A stretch of DNA of 64,000 nucleotides from Eleginops maclovinus (Eukaryota > Chordata > Actinopteri > Perciformes > Eleginopidae): contig NC_086351.1 in the NCBI RefSeq assembly GCF_036324505.1, positions 2,525,001 to 2,589,000 of the forward strand, given 5' to 3'. Position 1 is the stretch's first letter. The number at the start of each line of letters is the position of its first letter. The position numbers and the translations under genes were made by a program. Below are positions 1-11,907 of the stretch, piece after piece. The notes beneath the pieces were generated by a model, which did no database searches, was not told where the DNA came from, and saw only the letters and a list, made by a program, of their open reading frames with translations.

Positions 1-2156
1 ATGAAGCAGGACCTGCCAGCCTGAGCCTGAATGGTGGAATTGATTGGCTGGCTGATTCCAGACCAGTGAGCTGTGAGACGCTGTCACACATCCCTCCTAT
101 CTCCTGTCTTCCTTTTTTCCTCATTTAGATTTACTGACTTTCCCACCGTCACTATTCATGTCCCATCTCTCTGTTTCCTGCCCCGGCTCCTACTGCCGTC
201 CTCCCATGTTCCCTGACACCTTGTAACCTGTGATGAGGGGAGAGGAGGCGCACTGCTCCCTGCTGTTCGATCGCCCATGGCCGCTGACTTTTCCTGGACA
301 TGTTAGAGCCATAAAACGAGATAAACCGAGCGTGAAGGCGTCTGGGTCTTTCACTATGCGTTTAGATGATATCATCAGTGTGAGGCAGCGGTAATAAAAG
401 TGAGGTCAGCTGCCTTCTTCTGCCCTGAAAGGAAGCGCAGTCCTGATAAGACTTCTGTCTCTTTTCATTCGTACTCTTGAGGCTTCTTGTGATGACGCCG
501 ACGCCTGAATGTCAGGTTTGAGCACGGAGGAAACAAAAACGGGTTTGATAATCGCATGCACGCTCTACGTACAGATCGTGTTTGTCCCAGAGACAATGAT
601 AAAGTGTTTAATCTTCCCAGGAACAGCGAAGCACACAGGCATGATGATGCCATTATCTCTGGGAGGCACTCTCGCCGAGAAGCCTCACTCTTACCCTTGA
701 TTTATATTTCCCTTCATCAGCATCGACCACTCAGATTGCAAAAATCATTCATTTATAAAAGCAGGGCTCGCTGCTTCTGTTCTCGTTCGACTGAAATTCC
801 TTGAATGTACTTTTGTCTCACATTCCCGTGGTAGCTCCCCCCCCCCCCCCGCCACACCGCTGCTTATAATCTTGTTCGGGTAATGTGACAGGGATGGATC
901 TTCTGGGTGACGGCTGTTTGATTGCCTCTGCTAAAAAGGGATAAAGGGATTGAAGGAATCGTCTCCGCTATTTATCTTCCTTTGATCAATTCCTCAACTT
1001 CTGTGCCTTCTTTATGTGTTTTATATTTTAAATAGTTAGATCAGTTTTGGCACTCTTGAAGCTGCCTCTTCTTTCAAGATTAACAAAAATAAGCATGGTG
1101 AGGTGACATCTGCAGTCCGGGTGAACTGTGATGTGTCCTCCTTCCACTACTAGCAGAGATTCCTCATTTGAATGAGCCAAGTTTTGGAAATATGCCACTC
1201 AAAATTCACTCTTCGTGGAGAGGGAATTAAATAAAAAGAAGTTCTGGTAGATTGATAATTCATGCAGGATGTCTTTCAAAATAGGAAGTGCAAAGAGTTT
1301 GAAATGCACACGGTGCAGCAAGCTAATTGGTACCACAGGGGAGATGGAGATCAAAGAGCCTCTGTGTTAATAGAGAAGTCTCCCTCTCTTTTTGTCCGTT
1401 GCTGTGTGAACGGACACAAAGACCGGAGAGTCCTCAAAGTGGAGGTCTTCAACGGGAGCATCCTTAAACAATGACGGGGGAGAAGTTAGATCTGCATCCA
1501 CTCAGTTTATGCAGGCAATTACTGGCTCTGATCGAGTCAGGTGAATGTTATAGGGAACCTATGAGGGCTTTTTTTATACCTTCAAATCCTTTGTCAGAAA
1601 GCTATGGCTCTGGTTGGGCGTTCTGTGTGCTCTTGTATTATATGTAAATCTCATGGCCGGTGTTCTGCATACCAGATGGTGATTTCTTTGTTGTTGTTTT
1701 CTGCGGTCAAGCCCCTCTTCCATTGGCACTCCTCGCTGCCATGCTGTCTCATTTAATGAGCTGCCTCAATGTTCTTACCTGCAGAGCCACTGTCTGTTTA
1801 AAAGCCCACTTACACTGCGTACTGGTATTCTAGCAACCAAGCTGTGGCACAGATAACAGCATCACAGGCATGTTAAGCTTCCAAACTCCAAGGTTAGTTG
1901 TAAGGTCAGTATCCTGTGTTCGCATTCACACAACACAAGTCTAATTTGTGTTGTCGTTTTGGGCGAGCCTGCCTCAGTTGTGCTGAGGTATGAAGTTTTA
2001 TTCTGCTATGAGGATTTATTTAGAGTGTTTTCTGCTTCCTGCACTGACAGCAGAATGAGGGTTTGCCAAGCTCCGGAAACAATTATATACAGTACAGTGT
2101 GTTAAAGCATTAATGAGGTGCGTTGGTTACGTATACATGCACATAAAGGTGTAGGC
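1..2156. other. Upstream non-coding DNA, nothing recognised
   Basis: No coding exon, RNA gene or repeat boundary could be recognised here. The short open frames on both strands show no domain or codon pattern. A poly-C run lies at about 838-850. Confidence 0.5.
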
Positions 2157-2604
2157 CAGGGGTGTCCAAACTTTTTTACCTGCGGGTCACATCCAGAAAT
2201 ACATACCAAGGGCTGGCTAGAGGAGAGGTATATCGCCACTTAAGTTATAAGTTAGCAAAATCAATCAGATGTAGGCAAATGATGCTGGATAGTTGAATAT
2301 ACGCCCAATATATCACAGCTCTCGGTACGGTTTCATTTATTTGGATGGCAGCTCATCCCTTAAAACAGAAGCCCCGGTTTATAATAAGGGGAAATATGAA
2401 AGGTATTTCTCAAGGTTGTTATGCAAATACGTTTCATCAACTTTAATTGACTGAATTAATTTAAAATGTGGCTGATTAACACATGAATACTGTGTAGTAT
2501 ATTTTTAATTGTATGTAATTAAGAAGAAAAGCACGAGATTCTGGTATGGGCCATATTCCATACCTTTAGCATTTGGCCCCCGGGCCGTAGTTTGGACACC
2601 CCTG
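2157..2604. mobile_element. hAT-type MITE, copy 1 (448 bp)
   Basis: The element begins CAGGGGTGTCCAAACT and ends AGTTTGGACACCCCTG, a terminal inverted repeat of about 16 bp. It is flanked by GTGTAGGC (2149-2156) and GTGTGGGC (2605-2612), 7 of 8 bases the same. An 8-bp target duplication and CAGGGG-type ends are the hAT superfamily signature. It has no coding capacity. Two more copies occur at 46048-46458 and 59858-60366, sharing the internal motif TTATAAGTTAGCAAAATCA. Confidence 0.88.
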
Positions 2605-5095
2605 GTGTGGGCAAACCCTGTCTGAGTCTTGTCCGTGATTGTGCACCTCAGGCGATGCATGGAGACCAACACCCATCACTAAAGCCGTTATCCACCTGCT
2701 TGTCTTTACCCAAACTGACAGGGGTCTCCTAGCTTTGGTTTAGCTTGAAAGCAAATCTCCTGGCAACAAGAAAGAGTAACCTTTTCTCTCTCCTATCTCC
2801 CTGCCCTCTAAATATTAACACATTTTATTAGCATATTTTCGTCCCGTCTGGTCTCTTGAATATCTCCTCTCTTCTTTACCCTTGTAAGGGGTCAGCATCT
2901 ATGTAAATCATGACAGGCCCAGGCAGCAAAACAGTGTGTAAAGTGTCCGGGAACAGGAGATGAAATCTGCTCTTTCATCCTTCGTATATCAATTTCTTCC
3001 TCTATTGTTTTAGCAGAGCTGACCACGGTGTGCAGCGTCAGATTGGGGGTGTTGTGTCTCCGTGATGTGCATACAGATATATCAGTTTACAGGGGAGGTT
3101 ATGTATTGCAAAACCTCCCTGCTGATGCTTTTGACTCTATAGAAATGTGGCTGCTCTTACGAGGTGTTTTTTAATTCATACCCACTTGTAACTCAAAGGA
3201 AAAAGCTGCCATTCATTCCTTTTTAAAGTTAGGGCACTTTCTTACCCACTTCTACATAATCCCAGAGGGGTTTGTCTTCGTCTGGATAAATTGGCTGACT
3301 TCGGCTCTCGGGTCAGATTAGAGTCACTGAAATAGAAAAAGGTAAAAATGGAAACGCACACACAGACAACAACAACACTCCTCTCTCTTCTCGCTCTGCA
3401 TTTCGCAGCAGTAGCCTCGGGAGGTATCCAATTATGACGCCCTTGAGGGAATGACAGTGCTTGGATTTTTGTCAATACAGGGTTCAGGTAGTGTTTCTCG
3501 ATAACATTTTGAATTATTGATGTGGGAGAGATCGAGAGGAGGAGAGGGTAGTTAACATTCAGTTTTATGTATGAAGAGGAGGCCGGGAGATGAGGGAGAT
3601 GAGGGGAGGGATGGGTGAGCACAATTGCTGCCCAGCATATTTTAAAGTGATCCGTTTGATTAGGTGACCCCCGAGCTAAGACCTGTTTGAAACGCGATAA
3701 GAACCGCAGAAGATTGAAGGTGCTTTCTGAGTGACAGGAGGCACACACTGGTCAGGGGTTGTATAGGCCTCTCTGAAGATGAATCTAAATAATTAACAGA
3801 AGGCTAGATGAATGAAGAGCGATTCACCGGTGCGTGACGGATCCTTCTTCCTCTGGGCCTTCTTTTTTTTTTTGTTCTCTGCCCAGTGCAAATAGACATG
3901 AAGAGGATGGATGACGCCTGCAGCGGTTTGCCGATCGATCTGAGAACCGGCTCACTGTCTCAGTCTTGCATATATCCCTCTGAGTGAAGTCAGGCCAACC
4001 CTCTGTCTAAAGAAAGAAGTCCTGAGAGTGTGTTTGACTCGAGGCAGTGCTTCTATTCTCAGAGACTGATACCCATGCACCTAGCAAGGGGTTGGTGGCA
4101 ACAATTTCGATACTTATTGAATGCCGTATATCGAGTGAGACACTAGCATCCTCACAACTTGGAGCGCTCACCGTATCAGTGCCGTTCTGAAGCGGTCTTC
4201 AGAACTTTTGTTGTGTCTTCGCTGTCAGCTTGATTTTACTTCGACATCAATCCTCCAAAGATCTGCCACGGAAGCTCAAGTACTTTAAACGAGGCTCTAA
4301 TCTTTGGGGAATCTTCGATGGGGACAGAGCAGTCTGACACCGGATGACAGTCGATCGGCCTCTGCAACAGGACAACCCATCACTTGTCTGAACTTTGTGG
4401 GCGCCGAGGTTAAAGCAGCAAACCCCCGGGAACAGACTGAGTGGCATTGATTGCACGGAGGGTCCCAACCTTCCCTGACAGACACATCTCATCCTGGATG
4501 GCCGCCTTGCCCTCGTCCCTACCCTGGCACAATGCAGACACTATGAGAATGAGACTTTATTATACTGACATCAGGCAGTTGACATACTAATCCAAGAACT
4601 AAAGGACTACAGGGACTATTGATTTTTCTATTCTTGGTAAAAGCAAGAAAGCCAGCCGTCACTCCTTTTCGACAGGGGATGCTAATGGACTTTTTAAAAC
4701 GTTGCCACGCAAATCCCCCTGAAACCATTCTGTTTTTGCCAGTGCAGGGCATTTGAAATCCACCGAAATCCCCAGCTCCTTTATCTGACATGTTCCTTAG
4801 CAAACAACCAAGGGTAAAGAGTCAAGAGTATATAAACACCATCTGCCTGGACCGTGACAGGCAGCACCGGAAAACTCAGGTCTAACGTTGGACTAAAGCT
4901 ACTCGCGTGCTTCTTCCGTTTTGAGTTAGCATTTGTTTTCCATACACAGAAGTAATGGCTGTTATTGCACAATATTCATCTTTAATTCACCCAGAAAAAG
5001 TGTGTTGAAATTACCATCAAAGATAAGGTTTAAACCATTCAGCAAATTCCAGTGCTGAACAAAGAAGCCACTCAGGAAGTGCGTCACATATGCAG
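2605..5095. other. Upstream non-coding DNA
   Basis: No coding exon is recognised. A strong splice-acceptor-like site (T-rich tract then GCCCAG) lies at 3861-3886 and could begin a 5'-UTR exon; see findings. The 168-codon minus-strand open frame at 3242-3748 has no recognisable domain and is probably chance. Confidence 0.45.
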
Positions 5096-5310
5096 TTCCT
5101 CTCATATCCAACAGGGGGCGACACAACACGTCTATAGTTACATGGAAGTCAATGAGAAAATCATCTTGCTTGATCTATTTCCATAGTTAACATCTTCCTG
5201 ATGAGCTAATGGTTTACCTATGGAGAGAACAAGTCTTCCTCAAGATAGCATAACGCTCATTTTGCGAATGATGCTACCGTTCAGAGGAAAATATGCATAA
5301 AAGCAGCTTT
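5096..5310. repeat. Unnamed teleost interspersed repeat, fragment
   Basis: The stretch begins near CCAACAGGGGGCGAC and continues through ATGGAAGTCAATGAGAAAA and GATGAGCTAATGGTTTACC. This resembles a high-copy fish repeat that I recall from many introns, but I cannot name its family. The borders are approximate. Confidence 0.45.
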
Positions 5311-6601
5311 AATAAGTAGTAATTGACAGCTCACGTACACAGTGTTGCTCCATGGGTTTTCTCTTGCAACTTGAACCCTTTCACATTGTGTTTTCATTCT
5401 CTGAAACAACAACAAGAGAGGAAACTGATAATAGAGATAATGTTTGAATTCAACACAAATAAAGAGGACTCACTAGCAAAGTGCCAAATAAACTTAAGAC
5501 AAAATAGGAACAACTTCTTATTTAAAAGAAAGTGACAAAGTATACGATATAGCACACCTCCAAACACTAGCCACAACTAGTTAACAGGTCTCACTCTGCA
5601 CCTGGAGGGAGGGAGAGGGGGAGAGAGACACACACACAAACCAAACAAAATCATTTCAATGGAATTGAAAGGGAAATGAGCGGCTCTAAAAGCTTCATAT
5701 CTATATGAAAATGTAAAGTATTGCTAATCGTAGCAGGGCTGTAACTACACTTGAGTGAACTCGGTCGCACCACGTGTAATAACCGTCTGAACAGTAGCCC
5801 GCTACAATTCACCTCTTGTGTCCTGTGGGGATTGGTCCCTTCAATTATTGCCCACTGCTCCTTGATCCCAGCTCCAATTTGCTGCGACGACGCCTACGTG
5901 GTTAGCCATTGGAAATCTAATTAGAAAAGTTCCTGCTGTCTGAGAGGGTTGAGTGCAGAGTTGAAATGACTGCCGGGTAAAGGGAAGGCTTTCTCAACAC
6001 AGACCGAAGTGTCTTCCAGAACTGATGGTCAATATTCACAGAGTCCTTTTTATTTGTTTCTCTTCTATCGTTATTGGTTATTTATGAATGTCAGCTAGGA
6101 TTATCTGTGCAGAATCAACTCGGGGAAGGATGGAGGAAAACAACCCGGGGCAGATGGTGGGGAGCAGTGTGATTCATGTCATGGGACTGCAGGGAGATTG
6201 GTGGTCGGATGAACCTTCCCAAAGCACTTTGGGGAGGGACGATATGGCTCAGGCCTCAACAATGAATCATTTGTTCCCCGTTCATATCATGGGTTGTTTT
6301 TCCGCCCTGTCAACAATGAATTCCCATGTGGTTGTTATGACAATAACAACTAAATAATCTGCAGGTTTTTAATAGATAAACAGGACGTACAAAGCAACTT
6401 GACACCTGGATATTATTCCCTAATGCTCATGGGAACTGCATTTTTAGTTATCCGTATTATAATTATAGGACTTTTTTCAATATGTGTCTTCACAGCTTAG
6501 AAAGGATGAGCAATGGTTGGTGGAGCTGCTCAATGAAGACACTGATGCAATATCTATAAGCATGACATCAGCGCTCTGTGAATAAGTATGAGTGACATGA
6601 T
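5311..6601. other. Upstream non-coding DNA, nothing recognised
   Basis: No exon, RNA gene or bounded repeat was recognised. A short GA-rich and CA-rich patch lies near 5605-5640. Confidence 0.45.
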
Positions 6602-6796
6602 TGCATATTGGGAGGCTGTGGCTGGGTGGGCTAGTGCGTTGATCATCGGCTCAGGGGTTCAATCCCCACTGCAGTCAGCATTTAGTTGGGTCCCTGGGCA
6701 AGACACTTGACCCCAAGTTGGCTCCTGTGGAGATTGTCCACAGTATTGAGTGTATGTAGGTTGCTTTGGATTAAAGTGTCTAATAAGTGACCTGTA
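6602..6796 (+). mobile_element. tRNA-derived SINE
   Basis: A tRNA-like head (GTGGCTGGGTGGGCTAGTG) is followed about 30 bases later by a B-box-like GGGTTCAATCCCC. After these come CCTGGGCAAGACACTTGACC and the tail TTGCTTTGGATTAAAGTGTC. The last block resembles the conserved tail of several fish SINEs (GGATAAAAGCGTCTGC type). Divergence from that memory suggests an old copy. The exact family is not certain. Confidence 0.72.
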
Positions 6797-7372
6797 TTAA
6801 CCCTTTAGAGACTTGGGGTTCATTTTTCAAGCTACTTTTTATTTTTATTGTCTTACTAAATCCCATTAAGAAATGTTTACCATGTCAATGTTTGGTATCT
6901 TTTTTTTTCAGGACAACCTCACCTATATAACCTGATAGTTCTTTTATTCATTTTGACATACTATATGAACATTTTGGACCCAAAATCACACGGAAAAAGG
7001 ACTTTGAAAATGAAATTACTCTTTATATGGGTAACACAGACATGCACAACTAATCATTTTGAAATCCTTGGTAACTGCATCCTGTTGAGCAGGGTCTAAA
7101 GTTTCCAGCGTCTTTTTCCGCTCCGTAAAATGAAAAAAGACGGCGAAGATATAAAAATATGCGCTTCCATTTTTCCAACTTTTGAGCGCTTGAAAAAAAT
7201 GTGATTGTATAAACTTTAAACCTTCGTGTCTACGTTTTTACTCGGTCAATTTGGATGAAACAAAGACTGGCATGGAGTTTCAAGCCATTAATTTCGACAG
7301 AAGCAGCCGGCAATGTTGTCCGGACTGTTGTTTCTATGCAGCGCCGGCATGACGGTGACTCTTAATGGTTAA
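6797..7372. mobile_element. Candidate MITE with short imperfect inverted ends
   Basis: The start, TTAACCCTTTAGAGAC, resembles the reverse complement of the end, TTAACCATTAAGAGTC. The two are imperfect inverted repeats of about 14-16 bp enclosing 576 bp with no coding capacity. It abuts the SINE directly. With one copy in the window the call is weak. Confidence 0.3.
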
Positions 7373-7965
7373 TGTAAAACTAATAATATTTAACAACCAG
7401 GTCTTTGTTGTCCCCTTTTTGTTCATGAACCTTTCTTTGCAAATGCTTTCTCTGATTCCAATACTCTCGTATAACCCTTTAATCTTGTTTCCACAACACT
7501 ACCTGGTTGCTGTATTCGTGGTGTAAATACAGCACACAGCCCGCTGATAGCAGAGGCTAACGTGACTAATTGTGTTCACAAATATGTCAGAATAGAGGAT
7601 AGTGGATCTTAAACATTTTCCATTGCCAAGGGGCTGAGAGATATCCGAGTGCACAGAGGTGAGCGGCGTACTCTATTCTGCGGCTATCAAAAGCCGGTGG
7701 ATTAGCCTCGCTGCCAATGAAGGGCCGGTGGGGTCAGGGAATAATGGAGTGTGATCCTTCATTGGGATTATGCTCTGCTGTTCAATTTTATGCACCAGGT
7801 TTCTGGCAGGAAACAGACTTCCCGAGAGTAGGACAGGTGCTTGATTGAATTAGGGAGTGTGTTTTTTAGTTACTCACAGGAGTTTATGAATTCAAATGAC
7901 TGCCTGGCCTCAGGCCAACCATTACACAATGAGATTCTGTTATTATTCAACTCTCAATTCTGCAT
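7373..7965. other. Upstream non-coding DNA, nothing recognised
   Basis: Nothing recognisable was found between the candidate MITE and the first TTAA-flanked MITE. Confidence 0.45.
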
Positions 7966-8392
7966 TTAAGAGGCGCTATTAAGCTTTTGGGGCTTTTCCC
8001 TCTCCTGTAGCGGGTCATATAGGTTGCAAAATGCTTAAACGTTTGGAGTTTCTCTACCACCCCACTGCCTGAAACGTCTCCTTTGGATTCCTTTGCTTAT
8101 TTCTGTAACAGAGTGACATCACTATGTAACACTCCCACTTCTATTGACTAGCACTCGTACGTGATAGGATAAGGGGCGGGACATCTCTAAGCAGTTGACC
8201 AATCACAACAGAGCTGTCCAGCTAAACCAATCAGAGCAGACTGGGCTCTGGTTTCAGACAGAGGGTGAAAAGAGGACCTGCAGCACAGGCAGTATGAGAA
8301 CATAAAGAGCTGTTGGAGCATGGAGACATGTCCCAGGAGAGGAACAAAACACAAATATGAACCTGGAAATGAGCATCATATATTGTCTTTAA
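7966..8392 (+). mobile_element. TTAA-flanked MITE, copy A (near full length)
   Basis: The element is bounded by TTAA at 7966-7969 and 8389-8392. The left end TTAAGAGGCGCTATT and right end AGCATCATATATTGTCTTTAA are diverged inverted repeats. Internal landmarks shared with the other copies are GATAAGGGGCGGGACATCTC, CCAATCAGAGCAGACTGGGC, GGTTTCAGACAGAGGGTGAA and GGAGACATGTCCCAGGAGAG. It has no coding capacity. TTAA targets are typical of piggyBac-like elements, so a non-autonomous relative is a reasonable inference. Confidence 0.82.
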
Positions 8393-10978
8393 CACAATGG
8401 AAGGACTCGAGACTCCAAAATTCCCCCTGGATGCATCCTATCAATTCAGACACCTCCCTGTTAATCCGAATGAATGGCAGATGATCAATGGCATGCCAGC
8501 CTCCCAGAAAACCCCCTTTTTCTCCAAAGAGGCCCAACTGCCAATGTCCCAGATGGCTTAACAAGTCCAGTTCATTAAAAACAAAATGATCCGAGCCCTC
8601 CCATCCAAACCCAGAACACAGAGAGCAAACAGCAGATGAGATAAGCGGTGGCTTATTTTCCTTCGACAGCTGTCGGCTCATCAGCCGTCCACTCCCTCCT
8701 CAGCCCGAACAGAAAGTCATTAACTGATTAGACTTTGTGTTAGTTTAGATTAAGAAAGTTCAGAATTCCACTGGGGGGGGGGGGGTGCATTGTTGACTCA
8801 TTTGCATGTGACGGTAAACACGGGGAGCTTTAGGACGGCAGGTGTGATTCGGCTCTGTTTTGAGAAGGTCAAATAGAATGAGAGGCCATTTTTATTCCAG
8901 TCGTACTCTCGGGACAATGACGGATCTGAAACGGAACCAAATCAGAGCCCTAACCTTTCGTATGGACGTTGTTACATTGCATTTAAATGTCAGGATGTTG
9001 CTGAACAGAGTCATTTTGCACGAGGTCACTAAAACACAGAACAAACAGAAGTGGTCCGGCACCGTGACGTGCTGTTAACTGCAAGTAATACAGTTTACTG
9101 TTGAGGAAAACACTGACAGTGATGCTGTCAACCTTTAATACTTAATATACCTTAATATACCTTCAAGATTATAATATATGCACTGCTATACCTTAAATGT
9201 TCTACATTAATATACCTTCAGTACTATAATTTATACCTTGATATACCTTCAGTACTTATTTTGGTTGACACAAACAAATTGGTTGGCAATTAAGCCAGAC
9301 TTCTTTTGCTGTATGAAAACCTAATATTGTGGTAAACTCATAACAGTATGATTAAAGATAGGCTGCATTTTAATAGCAATTAAAGAGAGAATCTGGCGGT
9401 GCATTCAAGGCCAGCTTTTAATACTTATTACACCTTTTTAATATTCTTACACACACGCCAATATATACAAAATGTATGTAGATGTCAAAGTTTCATGTGT
9501 CCAAACGACATGAAACAGAACAGAAATGTACTGCGTGGATTATATCAAACTTTTAGGGTTAAGCAACATCGATGTGGGTTTTATTTAACCCTCAAACAAA
9601 GTCTATAGATCCGTCTGTAAAGTGGCGTGACCCTGTCGATGTGTACGAATGTTTCCGATCCTTTTCCTGACTCAGCATTTCTCTCCTTTTGTCAGAGGAG
9701 TTGAATGAGGGCTTTCCAAACTGTGTTTCAAACACCTTTGCTCAAAGCACCTCCCTTCTGACTGCTCTTCTCTGGAAAACGACTTAAGGCGATGACGGTG
9801 TGGAATAACTGGTTCTCCAGCTCCTGTCAGCCAGTGGAGGTTGTTTCTGCGTGTCACGTCTGTTTTCTAAACGCTGTAATGAAAGTGCAATCAGTTCTTT
9901 ATTCCTGGATAAGCTGCAGCCAGCTGTACTCGTGGCAGTTCTGTTCCTTCTAAGGCAGTACAGCTTCCCCTGGATAATACTAAATTCAGCAGGAGTCTGC
10001 TTGGTTTGTCTTGGCGTGTAGTAGATGTGTTATCTTTGGTTTCAGTTTGTGTGAGTGGTCTTGCATAAGCTCTTGTTTTGCATGCATCATCACCACACTC
10101 TGCTGGCTGCCTCCTTTAGCCAAGTACCCAGGTTGTCAATAAATGATTTATGTTCCTCTCGAGAATATAGCGCTCCCTCAGTGTGCCGCTCATGTTCTTA
10201 GATGTCTGAATTTAGGACTCGTTGTTTGGCGTTTAACAGCTGTTTTGTTCTTGCATGACCAAACTTCCTTCAAGCCTGTTAGTTTACCCCGAATATTTCT
10301 GACATTTCTTGGGATTTTTTTCATCATGGATTTCTCTCTTGCGGCGACGCCATTAAAAGCTAATCTGTTTGTTCAAATTGCTGTCCTCATTGGCAGGAGA
10401 CATCTACTTCATGGCATAGGAAGTTAACCCATCAGGTATATTGTCCTCGTATATATATATATTGCCTGAGGCTGGCCACATAAGCTGTTGTAATTCACAA
10501 AGTAAACACCCGCCCACTCCCCTCGATTTATTGCGATCATCGCTTGACCTCGTTGCTAAATGCAGCTTTCTCCCATGCATTTAAATGAAGCGGACTATTA
10601 TCAATATTGATGACCGTTCATGTCTCTGTTGACTTAATTTTCTGCCCCCACTTAAAACCATGTGGCCCGCGTCTCATTGGCAAGCAGCACAGTGCAGACA
10701 GTTGGGAAATAAGGGCCGCTGTAGAGGAGGGTTAGCCTCAATAAGTTTGCAGTCTTTATCCAAGTTTGTTCCTCGTCTCCTCGCTGCGATATGAAACGCA
10801 TTTGGAAATGATCGTTTGTATACAACTTTAATATTCCCACGCACACATCCAACGCCAACTTGGTCCACGCGTTGTTCCCAGGACCGTTCATTGACGGGGA
10901 CAGTCTGTGACTCAGTGCAGGTGTCTCTACGCGTGTGTTCCGCCTCTCTGCGAGATCGCTCGTCAACAGCGTTCTGTG
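8393..10978. other. Upstream non-coding DNA with a poly-G run and small AT repeats
   Basis: A poly-G run lies at about 8773-8785 and an (AT)n run at about 10450-10461. A short degenerate tandem repeat is listed separately at 9136-9262. No exon was recognised. Confidence 0.45.
9136..9262. repeat. Degenerate AT-rich tandem repeat
   Basis: The motif TTAATATACCTTCA-plus-TATAATTTATA recurs four or five times with substitutions (for example TTAATATACCTTCAAG and TTGATATACCTTCAGT). Confidence 0.6.
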
Positions 10979-11907
10979 CAGTGGCGGTGCGTCAATAGTG
11001 GGCGCTTGGGCGCCGCCCACCCTGACTTTTTGAGTTAAAAAACGTTATATATACAACATAATTGAAATAAGAAATGTACCGTGTTTATGGGTTAAATGTG
11101 TATGGGAGACCACTGTCAAGAACCGCTAAAATGTGTCCGGACATAATATATTGCCATTCGCCTTTTCTGAGAATAGGCAGGTCGGCTACCGTCCGTGGGC
11201 GCCGATAACATGGGAGTCTATAGGAGAGCTTATACTTTTCTCAGTCATTTTAGCAAGGATAGCTTTTCATTGGAGGATGAAACTTAGATCTGTGGGCGCA
11301 AATCTTTGCGCCCACAGCCAATGGCATTGTTTCTTAGTTCAATGTGACATTCTTAGATACGCGATTGGACTATTTCGGCGAATCAGCATCGTTATCATTC
11401 CCTAACCACAAGCGTAAAGAGCAGCACCGTAGCTAGCTGAAACTTAGATTGAGTGAATATGGCGACATCGATGGCTGAGAACTCCGTGCAAGCTCTACTT
11501 AAAACACCGTTTCATCGACTATCAGATGTCGAAAAGAAGAAATTGAAAGACTTGGGACCCGAGCGTCCGGATTTAAACATTCAACAGACGACCACTGATC
11601 GCGGGAGAACCTACACTCGGATTTTCTCCTCAAACTTGTATGCTAAGCGGAATTGGTTAGCTGGTTGTACAGTGAGCAATGCCTTTTTTTGTTTCCCTTG
11701 TCTGTTATTTCAAAGTCCTGGGACTGAAACACTTTGGACTACAACCGGGATGAAGGATCTAAAGCACTTCACACAAAAATGTAAGAAGCACGAATGTGGC
11801 CGCAGCCACCTAACCAACTGTCTTAAGCTAAACCTCTAAAAAAGTGCTATTTAAACCGTGCCGCCCAACTGCGCCCCCCCAAAAAAAATGTTCACCAGCC
11901 GCCACTG
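10979..11907 (+). mobile_element. Internally deleted hAT DNA transposon (929 bp) with perfect 8-bp target duplication
   Basis: The left end is CAGTGGCGGTGCGTCA and the right end CCAGCCGCCACTG, so CAGTGGCGG is a perfect 9-bp terminal inverted repeat. The flanks are identical 8-mers, GTTCTGTG at 10971-10978 and again at 11908-11915, the mark of a hAT insertion that has had little time to decay. Inside is an ORF (11459-11839) with the N-terminal zinc finger of a hAT transposase. The catalytic RNase H-like and dimerisation parts are missing, so the element is an internal-deletion derivative that would need enzyme supplied elsewhere. Confidence 0.9.
11459..11839 (+). CDS. hAT transposase N-terminal fragment, TTF-type zinc finger (ZMYM1-like)
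   Basis: The ORF is 126 residues from ATG at 11459. The zinc-finger region spans about residues 50-120: an aromatic start (RTYTRIF), WLAGC with C70, FCFPCLLF with C78 and C81, a WTTTGMKDL segment, then KHECGRSH with H111 and H117. This layout matches the TTF-type finger at the N terminus of hAT transposases and of zinc finger MYM-type protein 1. In a complete transposase this domain is followed by several hundred residues of catalytic core; here the frame stops shortly after the finger, where the deletion joins the right-end sequence. No frameshift or internal stop is seen within the finger. It could be transcribed as a DNA-binding fragment, but nothing in the sequence proves expression. Confidence 0.72.
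   Translation: MATSMAENSVQALLKTPFHRLSDVEKKKLKDLGPERPDLNIQQTTTDRGRTYTRIFSSNLYAKRNWLAGCTVSNAFFCFPCLLFQSPGTETLWTTTGMKDLKHFTQKCKKHECGRSHLTNCLKLNL

Noticed and set aside
3242..3748. 168-codon minus-strand open frame
   Set aside because: No domain, no splice logic and no neighbouring exons; composition fits chance.
6602..6680. Functional tRNA gene suggested by the B-box-like motif
   Set aside because: The cloverleaf stems do not close and a SINE body follows directly; it is a tRNA-derived SINE head.
10652..11020. 122-codon minus-strand open frame
   Set aside because: It crosses the left end of the hAT insertion, so it cannot be an ancestral gene.
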